A stretch of 64,000 nt of DNA from Dacryopinax spathularia. Lineage: Eukaryota > Basidiomycota > Dacrymycetes > Dacrymycetales > Dacrymycetaceae. Below are positions 12,238-23,759 of the stretch, piece after piece. The stretch's first letter is position 1. Each line of letters opens with the position of its first letter. Below the pieces are notes generated by a model. It saw nothing but the letters and a program-made list of their open reading frames with translations, had not been told where the DNA came from and made no database searches. Position numbers and translations under genes: made by a program. The DNA lies in NCBI GenBank assembly GCA_037974965.1, contig JBBPFI010000014.1, positions 372,001-436,000 on the forward strand, read 5' to 3'.

Positions 12238-12487
12238 ACCGGGTTGAAAGATGTCAGGGGCGTGGAAGCAGTACCGTTCCCGAAGTACCTCAAATCGAGG
12301 ACCCTAGCCAAAAAAAATGGGCGCTTAATCCACCGGACCCCACATCGGGACTGATTTGCTTACGTTATCACAAGCGCGCTGTGATTGAGTCCCCTGCCCC
12401 CACAGCCGATGGCCACTACTGCCGATACCGCATTATAAGGCGAGCGAGCACTGCTGACGCAGCCCAGTCCTGAAGTTCTTTGCGCCC
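12238..12487. promoter_or_regulatory. Bidirectional promoter region between URB2 and the RBR ligase
   Basis: Only 250 bp separate the two start codons on opposite strands, so both promoters and 5' leaders must share or overlap this space. An A-run lies at about 12309-12316. I see no clear TATA box. Confidence 0.5.
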
Positions 12488-14235
12488 ATGTCACAGTTAG
12501 AAGACTGCGCTCGCCTTCGTGAAGAAGAGTGGGAAGCGTTTCAGGTGAGACTATCCGGGCTGCTACTAAGGCGTAAGAACAGGCTAATTTACGTGTCCTA
12601 GGCCATATACCCCGACAGCGTAACGGCTCAACCTGAAGGCTGCACGGAAGGGACAAGGATTCAGCTCGAGTTACCAATAGATTTGCCCGAAGCATGCGAC
12701 GTCTTCATCATCTCTCCTTCGCAACAGTCAGACCCCGAAGGACCGACCGTGCAGCAGCGGCGATGTTCTCAAGTCGCAGCCCGGCTTGCGCATCTTCCTC
12801 CCTTGCTGCTGTCGTTCGTTTTGCCACCAACGTACCCACTTGAGATGGCGCCAACTCGATTATCTGTTCATGCGGTACATTCATGGCTGGATGGCCCCTC
12901 CTGCACTTCTCTTCTGGATTTTTTGGCTGGCAAATGGGATGCTTCTGTCGGCGAGGGTGTTTTATGGACGTGGGCTGAGTGGGTGCGGAACGGCGAGTTT
13001 CTGAGCGAACTCGGTCTGAGAAATGGGGTTGATATCATGTGCGCCTCAATGTCCCCATCTGGTATTCCTATCGCTCAATTCTTGGTCAGGTTATCCTACC
13101 CATTACCAGCCATGCTCTTGCCCTTGCTAGAGTCGTACGATTCTGATCTGCGAAACTCCGAGTTTGCGCACAGCACGCATACATGCTCAATCTGCATGAT
13201 CAGTCAAAAAGGCGCACAATGTCTGAGACTATCGAAGTGCGGCCATGTCTTTTGCCGAGCGTGCCTAAAGGAGTTCTGGGGGTTGTTGATTGCGGAAGGC
13301 GATGTTAGCCGGGTTACATGCGCCGAACCAGAGTGCGTCAGGACACATGTGGAGGCTGATGAGGAAGACGTGAGAAGAGCATGTGGAGAGGAAGCCGTGG
13401 GAAGGTGGAGATGGCTGCGAGAGAAGCGTGAACTTGAGAAAGGTGCGCAATTGCACGTTGCTTTGTTTATCGTGTCTGAATTGAAGGCAGATCCAACCAT
13501 CATGTATTGTCCTTTGCAAGTATGTCAAGCCCCCGTGCCGAAGCCCAAAGTGGGAGAAGTTTCCTCTGGGAAGGAGAACCGTTGGGATGCATTAAGGACA
13601 TGTCCCCGTTGCGGCTTCTCCTTCTGTGCCTATTGCCGCCGCACATGGCATGGTGTGCTCACTCGTTGCGTCTTTGCCCAAGCGCAAGCGTTCGTTGTAG
13701 AGTACAGGAAAGCTGCGGAAGGGTCGTATGCCAGGAGAGCGATAGAACAGAGATATGGTCGAGGTAAGCCCGTCCTAGTCTTTGGAAATCCAACAACTGA
13801 AGTGCCCTTGTTGAAGCGAATGTCCTCCGACTGGTTGCGCAGCATGAGGAGGATGAACAGAACCGGGCTTGGCTCAAAGACAGCACGACACCGTGTCCAG
13901 GCTGCCACGTATACGTGGAGAAGAGCTTTGGCTGCAACCATGTGAGCGTCGCGGCCCATGCACAAGTGCCGATATTCGAGCAGTTCGCTTATACCCTCCG
14001 CTAGATGACGTGTTCCAAGTGCGGCTGCCATTACTGTTTCAGCTGCGGACAGAAGGTGAACGCGCAGAATCCCTATTTGCATTTCAACGATCTGCGAAAC
14101 AAGTGTATGTTGTTTGACGCCAAGGAATTGCGAGAGGAGCAAGAGGAGGTATGGCAACCGGTGGAGGCCTTTGACATCGTAGCGGAAGATCATCCTGTGT
14201 TTGGCGCGCCCAACTGGAGACGTTGGCAGGAGTAG
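12488..14235 (+). CDS. ITT1: RWD-RBR E3 ubiquitin ligase, ITT1/RNF14 type
   Basis: RING-in-between-RING ubiquitin ligase; the yeast family member Itt1 affects translation termination and human RNF14 acts on stalled ribosomes. Exon 1 (12488-12544) encodes MSQLEDCARLREEEWEAFQ and joins to AIYPDSV, the start of an RWD domain. RING1 begins at CSICMISQKGAQ with SKCGHVFCRACL. The IBR region has MYCPLQVCQAP and TCPRCGFSFCAYC. RING2 reads CPGCHVYVEKSFGCNHM, then TCSKCGCHYCFSCG. The cysteine in GCNHM (codon 13932-13934) corresponds to the catalytic thioester cysteine of RBR ligases. Introns fall after EK (about 13441-13492), near 13764-13816, and directly after the CNHM histidine/methionine region, so the RING2 is split across exons. 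The C-terminus ends FGAPNWRRWQE at 14235. All zinc ligands appear present. Confidence 0.92.
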
Positions 14236-15326
14236 CCTCACATCACTAAGCCTATCATTCTTCAAACGGTATGGCTCTCAGCGGGCGATGTTGGCCCATT
14301 GTTGGACGTTAGTTATGTGTAAGTTTTGTAACGTTGTAACGGGTTATACAACGCATTCATTGAGTTACGGGAGACAAGGCACGGAAGCGCGGCAGGAGAC
14401 GGAAGCGAGCCACCGTGTGATTTAGGGCAAGAGCGGGAAATGAAAATGACGGCGGAGGCGTTTGATTGGCCAGGCACGGGGGCACATGCCGGCGGCGGAA
14501 TAATAAACTGAGGCAGCCGGCAAAGGGAGCAATTTCTGGAGCCTTTTGGACAAGGTTTTTCTTAGTGGTGAGACAAGCCCGGAGACGGAACACAAGAGGA
14601 TTGGCGGATGACAGAGAGCCACATGGCCCACATGGATCAGCCAATAAGTCCGTCTGACCAAAGTCGGCTGACCGAATCCCGAGGACGGTGGGTTGGGGTG
14701 GACAGCACGCAGATGGAAGGGTGGGCCCGCGTCGGGCGCGGAACGCGGAACGTGGCACGACGGGCCAGCGAGGCACAACCCAACGCCGCCCCCCGACTCA
14801 ACTACTAAGTTAGTTAGTGACTGTTGGGTCTTTTCGACACGCTCACTTATCCGGCTCGGACTCAGAGACACGCTGCCCAGCCTCACCCCCATATCGTCCT
14901 CATCACTTGCCCATTTTTGAGGGCTGATTTAGCCGCCGTGCTCCCCCTGGGCGTGCCAGACGTTGTCTCTCCCCTTCGAAGACCCCGTTTCCACTCTGTT
15001 TCTGTCCCGATTTACGTGGTTTGGGTCTTTCGCAACTCTCAGCCGGCCCCTGTTTCTCTCCTTCCCCCCGCCAACCCACCTCTCTTTCACTGAGACTCAC
15101 ATATCGTGGTTTTCGTCCGATCTGCGGCGTACCCGGCCGTAAGTTAGCGTGTGCTCCCCTTTCGGCCCTTTCGCGCGCCCAACCCACTTGGTTCCGTTCA
15201 ACCCAAGCAGCGTGATCTCACCAACTTCACCGCTCACAACCTTATATACACTATTATTGCTCCCACGCGTTTTCGTTTCCGACCCAGCCGACGTCTGACC
15301 CGCCCCCGTTCCCCCCTTTGCTTCCT

Positions 15327-15367
<41 letters not shown>

Positions 15368-15711
15368 GACCAACTCTCCGTCGACGAGGCCGCCGCTGTC
15401 CTCCATTCCCCGTCTCCTTCCATTCCCCTCACCGCTTACCCCTCTCAGTATCGGCTAACTAACTGGTCCGACCACGAACCCCCCAGTCCACCGCACTTGT
15501 TACCCAACGCATCACAGCCCATACCCCCTCCGGGCCACACCTTTCGAGCAGCAGTTCTGCCACCCGCCACCCCGCTTCATCCATCTTCTTTCAAGCAAGC
15601 GCCTGCGCCTGCAGCCCCGAAGGTTATCTATTAATCCTACCACCCGCACTTTCAACACCAAAATCAAAAATCCCCATACCGCGTCGTCACATCGCCGGCT
15701 CGTTCTCGCGT
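14236..15711 (+). promoter_or_regulatory. Long upstream/leader region of the KH gene
   Basis: About 1.5 kb without a supportable gene, between the stop of the RBR ligase gene and the KH-protein start. From about 14860 onward the plus strand is pyrimidine-rich with TCTC/CCCC tracts, typical of fungal promoters and 5' leaders, and it includes the (CGA)13 repeat. A leader intron is possible but I could not fix one. Confidence 0.45.
15328..15366 (+). repeat. (CGA)13 trinucleotide microsatellite
   Basis: Thirteen uninterrupted CGA units, followed by an imperfect GGA unit. It lies about 350 bp before the KH-gene start codon, probably within its leader or promoter. Read in frame it would give poly-Arg (plus strand) or poly-Ser (minus strand), but neither frame has gene support. 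Confidence 0.95.
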
Positions 15712-18700
15712 ATGGATCTCTATACAACCTCATTCACGTACCCTCGTCATTCCTCGTCGTTTTCTCCGACTTACCCGGACGCCCCTGTCTCTTCTACCGG
15801 CTCCCTACCAGTCCCGCAGAGCCATGGTCGTTCTCAGTCGGTAGAGGCTTACCCTGCCGCGGCCCAGCCGGGCCAGCCACAATCACAAGGACAGGGCCAG
15901 CAAAGCCAACAGACGTCGACACCGTCTCAACAGCCTCAACAGTCCTCACCTCGTGCCTCCCTCGAAATTGGTCTGGATGCCGTCCAGCGTGTTGCGATGG
16001 ATGCGATGGCCGCACACGGCTGCCTGGTAACCTTCACCAAAGCCGATCCCGGCAAAGGATGGAACTTCCACTTGTCCGGGGGCTATCAACAAGTCATGGC
16101 TGCAAGAGGGATGATTATTCGGGAGGTTCCGCTGCATGTACGCGCGTTTGCACCGTTCCCGCTTATTGATACTCACCGTAATGCTCCAGACCCGCTCTGC
16201 TATCCGCGTACCGCGCTCTGAACTGTTGGATTCAACCGCTTCGCTTTCACTGAAGCCCGACGTCCGCCGTCGACTGGACGAGATCACGGCTGTCACGCAA
16301 GCGCACATCTCCGTTGTGCATTCGCAACCTGCAGCTGGGTCAGGCGGCAGCGGAGTCGCTGGTACCGACGTTCCAGCAGGAACCGCGACGTGGAGCGGGC
16401 TGGAGACGGAGAAGACATGCGACATTGTCATGGTTGGGCCTGAGGAGAGCGTGGACATGGCCAGAGTGCGCATTCTTGTGATGCTCGATGAAATCAGCGG
16501 CTTGCATGCGGAATCCTGCGAAATCGACTACAAGCTCCACGCTATCATTGCTGGCAGGAAGAGGGCTGTTATCCAATCCATCCAAGAGGAGACGGCGACG
16601 AACATCTATTTCCCAACCCCTTACAGTGGTGTCGTCGGTTCTCGCGCCGCTTCTCAGGCCTTTGCGCAAGTGCAAATGGGTCCGCACGGCATGCCTGTTC
16701 AGCAGCAGCCCGTCACACCGGCTCGGGCGAACCGCAACGTTATTTGGATCACCGGTGAATTCTTCGGTGTGCAGCGTGCTCGTGATATGTTGTTCCAAGT
16801 CTCTATGCACAAAGTCCGGGTAAGATCGCATCCTACCTTCAACGAAAGCAAACCTGATAACCATTTGTAGTCGGTGATTTCTCGCGATACAGCGCTGCTT
16901 CCGCGCAAGCTCGACTGGATGCTCACGGAGCGCATGGATGAACTGAAGCAGATTATGAGCGATAACGGTACATTCATTAACTTTCCCCCAGTTGGCTCGC
17001 AGGCAAGCTTGATCAGCGTATATGGGGACAACCGGGTTTCCATTCAGCGCACAATTCGGAGTGTGATGCAATTGGTACGTCTTCCCAGTGTGTGGACGAG
17101 ACGGCTCCTGATGAAGGATGCAGGCTTGCCAATTCTACGTGGCATCGTTCTGGCTTTTGCCTATGACGTTCGACGCAATGGTCCCTTCGCAGACAATCAA
17201 TCCTGCACAAATGCCCGCGGTGCTCAAGCGCCTTTCGAATCAGTCGGGTGCCGAGGTCGTCTTCAAGAGCAACTGCTTCGAAATGCACGGATTGGAACAC
17301 GAAGTTCGAACAGCTGTGCAACTCATTCTGGACCTGGACATCGTTCAAGTAAGCCCTCGTAGCCTTGCATGGCGGACTGGGCTGACCATCTCCCAGAACT
17401 TCCACCACGAGATTCGATTCCAGATCGAACTTGCGAACGATCAGCGAGAGTTCATCAGTGGGAAGAAGAATGGGAAGATCAATAAGATCATGAAGCTCGC
17501 CAACGTCAAGATCAAGTTCGAGACCTTCAATGACCACAACTTTTTGATGGACGTTGCGGGATCAGATCAAGGAGCCCTGCAAGGCCTGACTATGCTCCAG
17601 GAGGAGCTTCCGGCGGAGATATCATTCCACGTGCCCGAGGTGTACCACAAACGCATCATTGGCGTAGGTGGGAAGAACATCCAGAAAATCATGAAGAAGT
17701 ACGGCGTCTATGTCAAATTTTCCAACGCGGAAGAGTTTGCTCAACTTGGCGGCTACATGGACAATGAGGACAATGTGGTCGCTCGAACTCCAGCTAAGAA
17801 TGCCAGCAACTTGGAAAATCTAAAGGCCTCCGTGATGGAGTTAGTGAATCCGAAGGTATGTTTCACTCAACTTTGCCGCCTTCTGTAAGTTGCTTATCTG
17901 CGTTCAGGACAAGGACTACACCACAGAAACTGTTTCCATTCCACGACGATACCATCGCACTTTACTGGGTGAAAAAGCAATATTTATACATGACATCGAA
18001 CAGAAAACCAACTCCATCGTCCGTTTCCCTGACAAGGAGACCGCCTCCGATGTCGTGAGTATCTTTGGTCCGGAGAGCCAGGTTCATATCGCTGCTGCCA
18101 TGCTCCTTGTAAGTGGGATTGTCTCTGGATGAAACCCAGTTATGACCGTGTGCTGCAGGATCATGTCCCATTCGAAGCCGATTTCTACGTGCCTCCTTCC
18201 TCTCAGCTGGAGACTGTCGCCGTTTCCGCCGACTTCCTCGCTTTCACCGAGCGGGTCAAGCGCGATCTTCACATCGCTATCTTCCCACCTGCGAAGCCTG
18301 GTTCCGGGGATGAAGTTTCCTTCAAGTTCCGTTGCCAACGCTCAAATGTGGATTTCTTGCCTGCCGCCAGGGAAGCTCTGGAAGCATTCCTTGTTTCTCG
18401 CCATGTCGGCGTCTTCCAAGCCGACCCCGGGCAGCAGGGAGCCAGAGGTGACTCGTTTGCGGACGCATTTGCCCACTTCGATAGCAAGTTGCTAGCCACG
18501 CCAAACGCCAACGGTTTGTCCTCTCTTAACAGCGGTTCATTCTCAGTCGGCTGATCTCTACGATAGAGGGCGAAGTCAGCCGCCCTCAGGAAGGATTCGT
18601 CGACCGACGGCTTCGGCTGGCCGCCTCGACTCCGGATGTTAAGGCGTTGTTCAACCAGAACAACTACGTATATAACATTCCGGAGAATGAGAGCTACCCC

Positions 18701-19216
18701 GCGCCTGGATATCAGCCACCGACTCAATTTGGGATGGAGACTCATCCGCCCCCTCCCGTGGGAAACGACTATTGGCAGAACATGCCATCTCTCATGGGCG
18801 TTAACCCTGGTCTTCACCGCCGCTTCGGATCGATCGACACGCCGCACGCTGGTATCGCACAGACTATGCGTACCGGCGAAGAAACAATCAAACGCGGATC
18901 CGATTCCCTCCTTGAGGCCAAGCTCCGAGACTATGTCAATAAGCCGCGTTCCCTCACAAACCGCGCGCAGAGCCTGGACATGAGCTCTCTGGCTTCCATC
19001 TCTCGATCGGGCTCTACGACCACGGTCCGTGCGTCATCACCTTCAGGGTCTGTCACGAACTCGACCCCGCCGTCCGCCTCCACGCCGTACTTCCCCTCAG
19101 TTACGCCTGGTGCCCCGGGTTCGCAGACCTCGCGCCCGGCTACCCGACCCACGCCAGGTGTTGACGATCTCACGAAGGCACTCGGTCAGGTTCAGCTGGA
19201 GCCCAGGAGGTCTTGA
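15712..19216 (+). CDS. Multi-KH-domain RNA-binding protein (Bicaudal-C / yeast YLL032C-like)
   Basis: Predicted cytoplasmic RNA-binding protein of roughly 950 residues. The N-terminus (MDLYTTSFTYPRHSS) is disordered and Gln/Ser/Pro-rich to about residue 85. Then follow several KH or KH-like units. Two have clear GxxG loops: FISGKKNGKINKIMKLA (about 17452-17500) and KRIIGVGGKNIQKIMKKYG (about 17650-17706), each followed by the VKFxx strand. Further units around VRRRLDEITAVTQAHISVVH, HAIIAGRKRAVIQSIQEE and RRYHRTLLGEKAIFIHDIE are more degenerate. The C-terminal 200 residues are Ser/Pro/Thr-rich and end at 19216 (LEPRRS). A likely intron at 18513-18565 joins PNANE to the tail. At least seven introns of 50-60 nt are present. 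The KH assignment is firm; the orthologue assignment is tentative and the RNA targets are unknown. Confidence 0.85.
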
Positions 19217-19728
19217 AGAAGAGTTGCAAAGCCGCCGATACCGCTGTTGGAAGCGCGTGATGGGCGCCGGGTCCTGGTGGATGCTCGTTTTGACAGCGGA
19301 GCCCCCAGGCCACGGTCTTCTCCCGCGCTGCCTGCCAAACATTGGTGATACCATTCGATTCGCATTCCTGCTTGCATTATCTTCCTTCCCTCTTCTCAAA
19401 ATATCTCTTACACTTGGAACCATCAATCGTGAACATTCCATTCTGTCCTGCGTCTGTCGCATGGAGATTTCACACGCTTCTCCTGGCATCACATGTCGCG
19501 CCTCCCCTCTCTCCTTTCCCTTCACTTATTCCAGCAACCCCTCCAAATGCTCATGTCATTTCTCCAAGTTGTTTGTAGTAGTACAAGTCTCTAGGCGATC
19601 CGCCCAGTGCGGTATTTCCCTGTACGCGTACACAATCTGCAGAACTTGGCCGGTATCCTCGTCTGCAATTAGAAATGATATATATTTGAGCAATGAACAC
19701 GGTGGGAATGTAGTCGTAATCCAGCTAT
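19217..19728. other. Convergent 3' region between the KH and V-ATPase genes
   Basis: 512 bp between two stop codons. It should hold both 3' UTRs and polyadenylation sites. AT-rich DNA around 19670-19700 (GATATATATTTGAG) could serve polyadenylation. No gene seen. Confidence 0.4.
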
Positions 19729-21223
19729 TCATACAACAGACGGTACCTCGAAAACAACGAAGTCGTAGTACTCTTGCTCCATCAGACTCTGGTACTCGCC
19801 CGTGTAGTCATCGGTTCCACCCGCTTTCGTCCCTTTCTTGCCTGCTTGCTGCTTGTTGAGGTAGGAGAAATGGGAGGTAAGGACGGACATAAGTCGCTTG
19901 GAAGTCTTTGGATCGGGCTGAGGGCCGGCTTTAGTTTCTGAAAGGATGGAGGAAGCACGCAATGAACTCACCTTGATTACCAGCCCGATGTAGTTGGCAG
20001 GAAGACCGTAACGCAGTACACTCTCCACAAACAGCCGCACCACCTTCAAATGCACCAGAATCTGGAAGGCCTCCGAGAAATTGGTCCTCGACAGCCTCAG
20101 CAGATCCGTCCACATATCCTTCTCTGCCAAACTTAGATTTTCCAGCTCTTGCCGCTGTTTCACTATTGACTCCTCGTCGAACGTGAAGTCGCGTACTATG
20201 AACTTGTTTTCGCGGCATTTCTGGACAAACTCGTCGTGTGCTTTCTTAAAGACTACCACAGAGAAGAGAGTGAATTCAGAATCGGAGGCGACTTCGCTGG
20301 TAAGGCGCTCAGCCTGGTTTGTATGTAGCACCACAAGGAACGGCTTACATTGACGACCGCGGGACCACCATGGAGGTTAGCCTCTCATACTTCGCTTGCC
20401 ATTCCTTCGCAAGGTTGCTGCAGCTCGGGGTCAGGCTCGTTTTCGCCCGAATGGTGTTTACGTACTTCGGTACCGCCACCAGCAATGTCTCCAAGAACTC
20501 GGAGTCCTGCACGACGACTTCTCTAGGAACGACATCCACGAGAGACCTCACGGAGAGATTGCCGCTAGAGAGGATTAGCAAGGTGGTCATGATTAGTCCA
20601 AGCTGTGGAACCCACGTCTTCTTCCTTTGCATCTGCTGGAGCGAGCCCTTAGCAAGATTGTAGTTGTTGACCTTGTTTTTCATCACGTTGTCAATCGACG
20701 TCATTTCCTGCTCAGAGTGTGTTGAGCAAGGCAGGAACAGCGAGCGGAAGAGTGGATCGCACTTTGTTCAGCCCGTCCACCACCTCCCGAAGGCCTCGCT
20801 GAGTACCGTATTTCCCAGCATTCCACCGCCACCCACTCAGCAAGTACTCATCGCATGTCTTCTCCTCGACCAACGTGTGCTGAGCCAGCTTTTGAGGGTC
20901 ATTGTTCAAAAGGTTACGCAGAGTATCCACGATCTTTGCTACCGCGCCGGTGAAGAAGGTATCGTACTTTGGAAGTTCTTCAGAAAGCGATATGAGGAGG
21001 TCTAATGTTCCGGTCTACGCGTACACCTATTGAGCATGATGCCTCGCTTGTGGCGACCCCTCGGGGGTGTACTCACCTTAAGGGTCGGTATGGGGAGCTC
21101 GGCGACGTTGCTGGTGGACAACGCCTTTGCCTGTTCTAACTTTGTCCTGATCTCCTGGCAGAGTCCCTCTGAGTCTCCATCCTGAGGCACCGCGATGAGC
21201 CAAGTACTCAAATCTGAAGGCAT
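19729..21223 (-). CDS. VMA5: V-type H+-ATPase subunit C
   Basis: Subunit C of the V1 sector of the vacuolar proton pump; it clamps the peripheral stalks and controls reversible V1/Vo assembly. The start at 21223 gives MPSDLSTWLIAVPQDGD, matching the family N-terminus. Later exons show DEYLLSGWRWNAGKYGTQR (about 20860-20800), SIDNVMKNKVNNYNLAKGSL, RSLVDVVPRE, then a long C-terminal exon with FVQKCRENKFIVRDFTFDEE and RLFVESVLRYGLPANYIG. These are diagnostic for subunit C. The protein ends EYYDFVVFEVPSVV at 19729, about 400 residues, as expected. About five short introns interrupt it. It shares a 284-bp divergent upstream region with the sulfurtransferase gene. Confidence 0.94.
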
Positions 21224-21507
21224 ATTGTCGTCGGTGCTCTCAGACGGGAGATTGAGGTCGTCGCTGTGAGAAGGAGAGGCGCCCGACGCTGATACTTACG
21301 GCGATGACGCCGGGTGAGAGCGTTCGGAAGCGAACGACTAGGTATGGGCCCTAATTATCCGAAAGGGAATGAGAGACCCTATCTAAGTATCGGTGAGCGG
21401 GGAATCGGCAGCGGCTCATTCGGAGAGTGAGGAACCGTAACCAGGCCATTTGGGGGGCACTTCCACCGTCCTCAATCCTCATCCTTCCCTCTTCTTCCTC
21501 AGGCAGC
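21224..21507. promoter_or_regulatory. Bidirectional promoter region between VMA5 and the sulfurtransferase gene
   Basis: 284 bp separate divergent start codons at 21223 (minus) and 21508 (plus). Pyrimidine-rich DNA (about 21466-21500) precedes the plus-strand start. No clear TATA box. Confidence 0.45.
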
Positions 21508-22935
21508 ATGTTCGGAATTCTCTCAGCTATATCACGGCATCATGCCGCTTCTTCTATGGGCAACCTCTCAACACAATCCGGATCACGCTGGTCCACCGCC
21601 CTGGCTGTGAGGGTCGCTCGATTCTCGACCCGGCCACTGTCGATGAAAGTCCGCGATTCACTCTTGGTCACTCCGGAGGAGGTCAACTCATGGGCATCGG
21701 GCTCGTACGTTCCATTGGACGCGACGTGGTTCATGCCCGCGGCCGGCCGGGATCCCTATGAGGAATTCAAGAAAAAGCGCTTGCCGAACGCTCGTTTCTT
21801 CGACGTGGACAAGGTGCAGCATTATACATTCTGTCAACCTGGATGTCGTTAGACACTGCCCAACCAGGTCGCTTCCAAACACCCATTGGGATTGCCCCAT
21901 ATGATGCCGGATAGCCAAACCTTTGCTGGCGCCTGCGGTGGGTTGCAGTCCGATGCTTCAAGAAGGTCCCACCGAAAGCTGAATGCGCAGAATCACTGGG
22001 AATCGACAGAGGCACGCGCCTGGTGATCTATGATACACATGGCGTCTTCTCCTCCCCTCGCGCACTCTTTACCTTCAAGGTTACTTGCCTGCGCTAGCCT
22101 TCGGACGATAGGCTCATACGAAACAGGCCTTCGGGCATGATGATGCCGTGGTGCTGAACGGTGGCCTGCCCCGTTGGGAAGTCGAAGGCTATCCTCTGGA
22201 AACGGAGCCTCCTAATACCCCATGGGTGAGTCTGGTTGTGAGTGCACGTTGGCGCAACATTGATTGGTCGACGTAGAGAGCGACGTATAAGCCTTTACCA
22301 GAGCTGAATGTCCAAGTACTCCGCAGTGCGTACTATACCCGCTTCACCTTCATCTTCTCTCTCCGCTCACCGACATCTGCAGGCTACGAGCAAATACTCG
22401 GTAACGCTCAGCACGAGCGAGACGACCCCACCGCGGAACTCGTTGTCGATGCGCGTTCCAAGGAACGGTAGGTTACCTTGAACTCGCTCTCACTTCCGCT
22501 TTCTCTACGTAGACGCTCACTTCTGCCAGGTTCTCTGGCAAGGCCCCCGAACCTCGCCCGGGTCTCCCAGCGGGTCACATTCCCCATTCTCTTTCCCTGC
22601 CCTTCACAACACTCCTCGAATCGCACTTGGATCGCTCCCCTTCCTACACAACTCTCCTACCCCGGGAGAGGCTTGAAGAAGCCGTGAGAGCCACGCTTGG
22701 CAGCTACGCGGAGGATGTCCTCACTGGAAAGCGGGCGTTGGTGAATAGCTGCGGGAGTGGGATGACAGCTGCTATCGTGTGGCTTGCTTTGCAGGAGTTG
22801 GGCGTTCAGTCTGCGCTGTACGATGAGGTGAGCGAGTACGATTCTCCATCTTCAACCATCAGTGACGAGCTCGCGTAGTCCTGGACGGGATATGCACAAC
22901 GTGAGGGCAGTGTTATCGCTCAGGGTGACGAGTAG
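21508..22935 (+). CDS. TUM1: Thiosulfate / 3-mercaptopyruvate sulfurtransferase (tandem rhodanese)
   Basis: Two-domain rhodanese that transfers sulfane sulfur from 3-mercaptopyruvate or thiosulfate; fungal Tum1 feeds tRNA thiolation. The start at 21508 gives a basic, Ser-rich N-terminus without acidic residues for about 45 residues, fitting a mitochondrial presequence. Domain 1: LLVTPEEVNSW, YVPLDATWFMP, then after an intron VASKHPLGLPHMMPDSQTFA, LVIYDTHGVFSSPRALFTF and VVLNGGLPRWEVEGYPLE. Domain 2: AELVVDARSKER, the GHIPHSLSLPF block, and the active-site loop NSCGSGMTAAIVWLALQELG with the catalytic Cys (CGSGMT loop, about 22751-22768). The last exon adds SWTGYAQREGS and ends at 22935. Five or more short introns. 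It appears intact. Confidence 0.93.
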
Positions 22936-23163
22936 ACATTGGGCATCGAGGAATTGTTAGGAGAGCAAGCTGTGGGCCTGGAGTCGGAACTGACATTAGA
23001 GGGCTCCGCGCATCAAAGAAATAGACTTGGTTGTTCTCATTGGTGCTGTGATGTACATTGCTTATGTTTCTCTACTCAATACAGTTGAACGAACTCATAG
23101 GCCATCGTCCTTGAAACCCAAAAGAAAACCATGCGTGGAAGGAGACAAGACATCACGCCCGCT

Positions 23164-23759
23164 TTACCACTGCTGCTTCTCGTTCGCCGGCAGGTACGCC
23201 AAGAACGGCGGCTCCTTCGCGTTCCTCAGCCACTCGCTCCTGGCGGGCCTGGCACGGTAGACCACTTCCAAGCGATAATCCTTTTCACCTCTTCGTAGAG
23301 CTGTCATGCTCCATCCCTCGCGTATGAGGACGTTGTACCCCATCCTCTCAGCTTCTTTAATGATTTGATTGCGAGCGTGAAGAAGTGCCTGTGCCCAGAT
23401 GGGTTAGAATATGACTGGTGGCAAAACAAAGTTCAAGGACGTACCCGACGCTGCTGGAAGCCGCCTTTCATATCGAATGTGTACCGACCGATGATTTCTT
23501 GTCCTGTCTGGATATCTTCTATCGCTGCGAACGCTGGGTCAACATTTGGTACAGAGAGCTAGGAGTGAAGGGACTCACAAGCATCGTCGTCGATTGTCCA
23601 AACCGGCCTGACCTCAGAGCGATCTACGACCGACCATGTGTCGTCGTTCCCGAATCGGTGCATGACACTACAGTTCAGGTGTAGGCGTAGTGAGGGGAAG
23701 GAGGACGAGTCAGGGGAATGATGTTGTAGTGGTCGGGGGCTAGTGTCGTTGAAGGGCAA
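23164..23759 (-). CDS. Small conserved fungal protein of unknown function
   Basis: A protein of about 160 residues in three or so exons, start ATG at 23759 and TAA at 23164-23166. Exon 1 gives MPFNDTSPRPLQHH and a region with MHRFGNDDTW and RPVWTIDDDA. The middle exon reads FAAIEDIQTGQEIIGRYTFD and MKGGFQQR. The last exon reads HARNQIIKEAERMGYNVLI, REGWSMTALRRG, YRLEVVYRARPAR and ends FLAYLPANEKQQW. From memory, similar short proteins with a GYN..EGWS..Y.ixVVYxGRPA core occur in many basidiomycetes without assigned function. No signal peptide, membrane segment or catalytic motif is visible. The clean splice structure and a conserved-looking core support a real gene. Confidence 0.7.

Noticed and set aside
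15328-15366. CRISPR-like direct repeats
   Set aside because: Simple trinucleotide microsatellite without spacers; the genome is eukaryotic.
15097-15462. Frames with poly-Arg or poly-Ser
   Set aside because: They are translations of the (CGA)13 microsatellite in a leader region.
19585-19690. Possible extra C-terminal exon of VMA5 on the minus strand (DEDTGQVLQIVYAYREIPHW)
   Set aside because: The acceptor phase does not fit the donor after FVVFE, and the unspliced end EVPSVV already matches the family's length.
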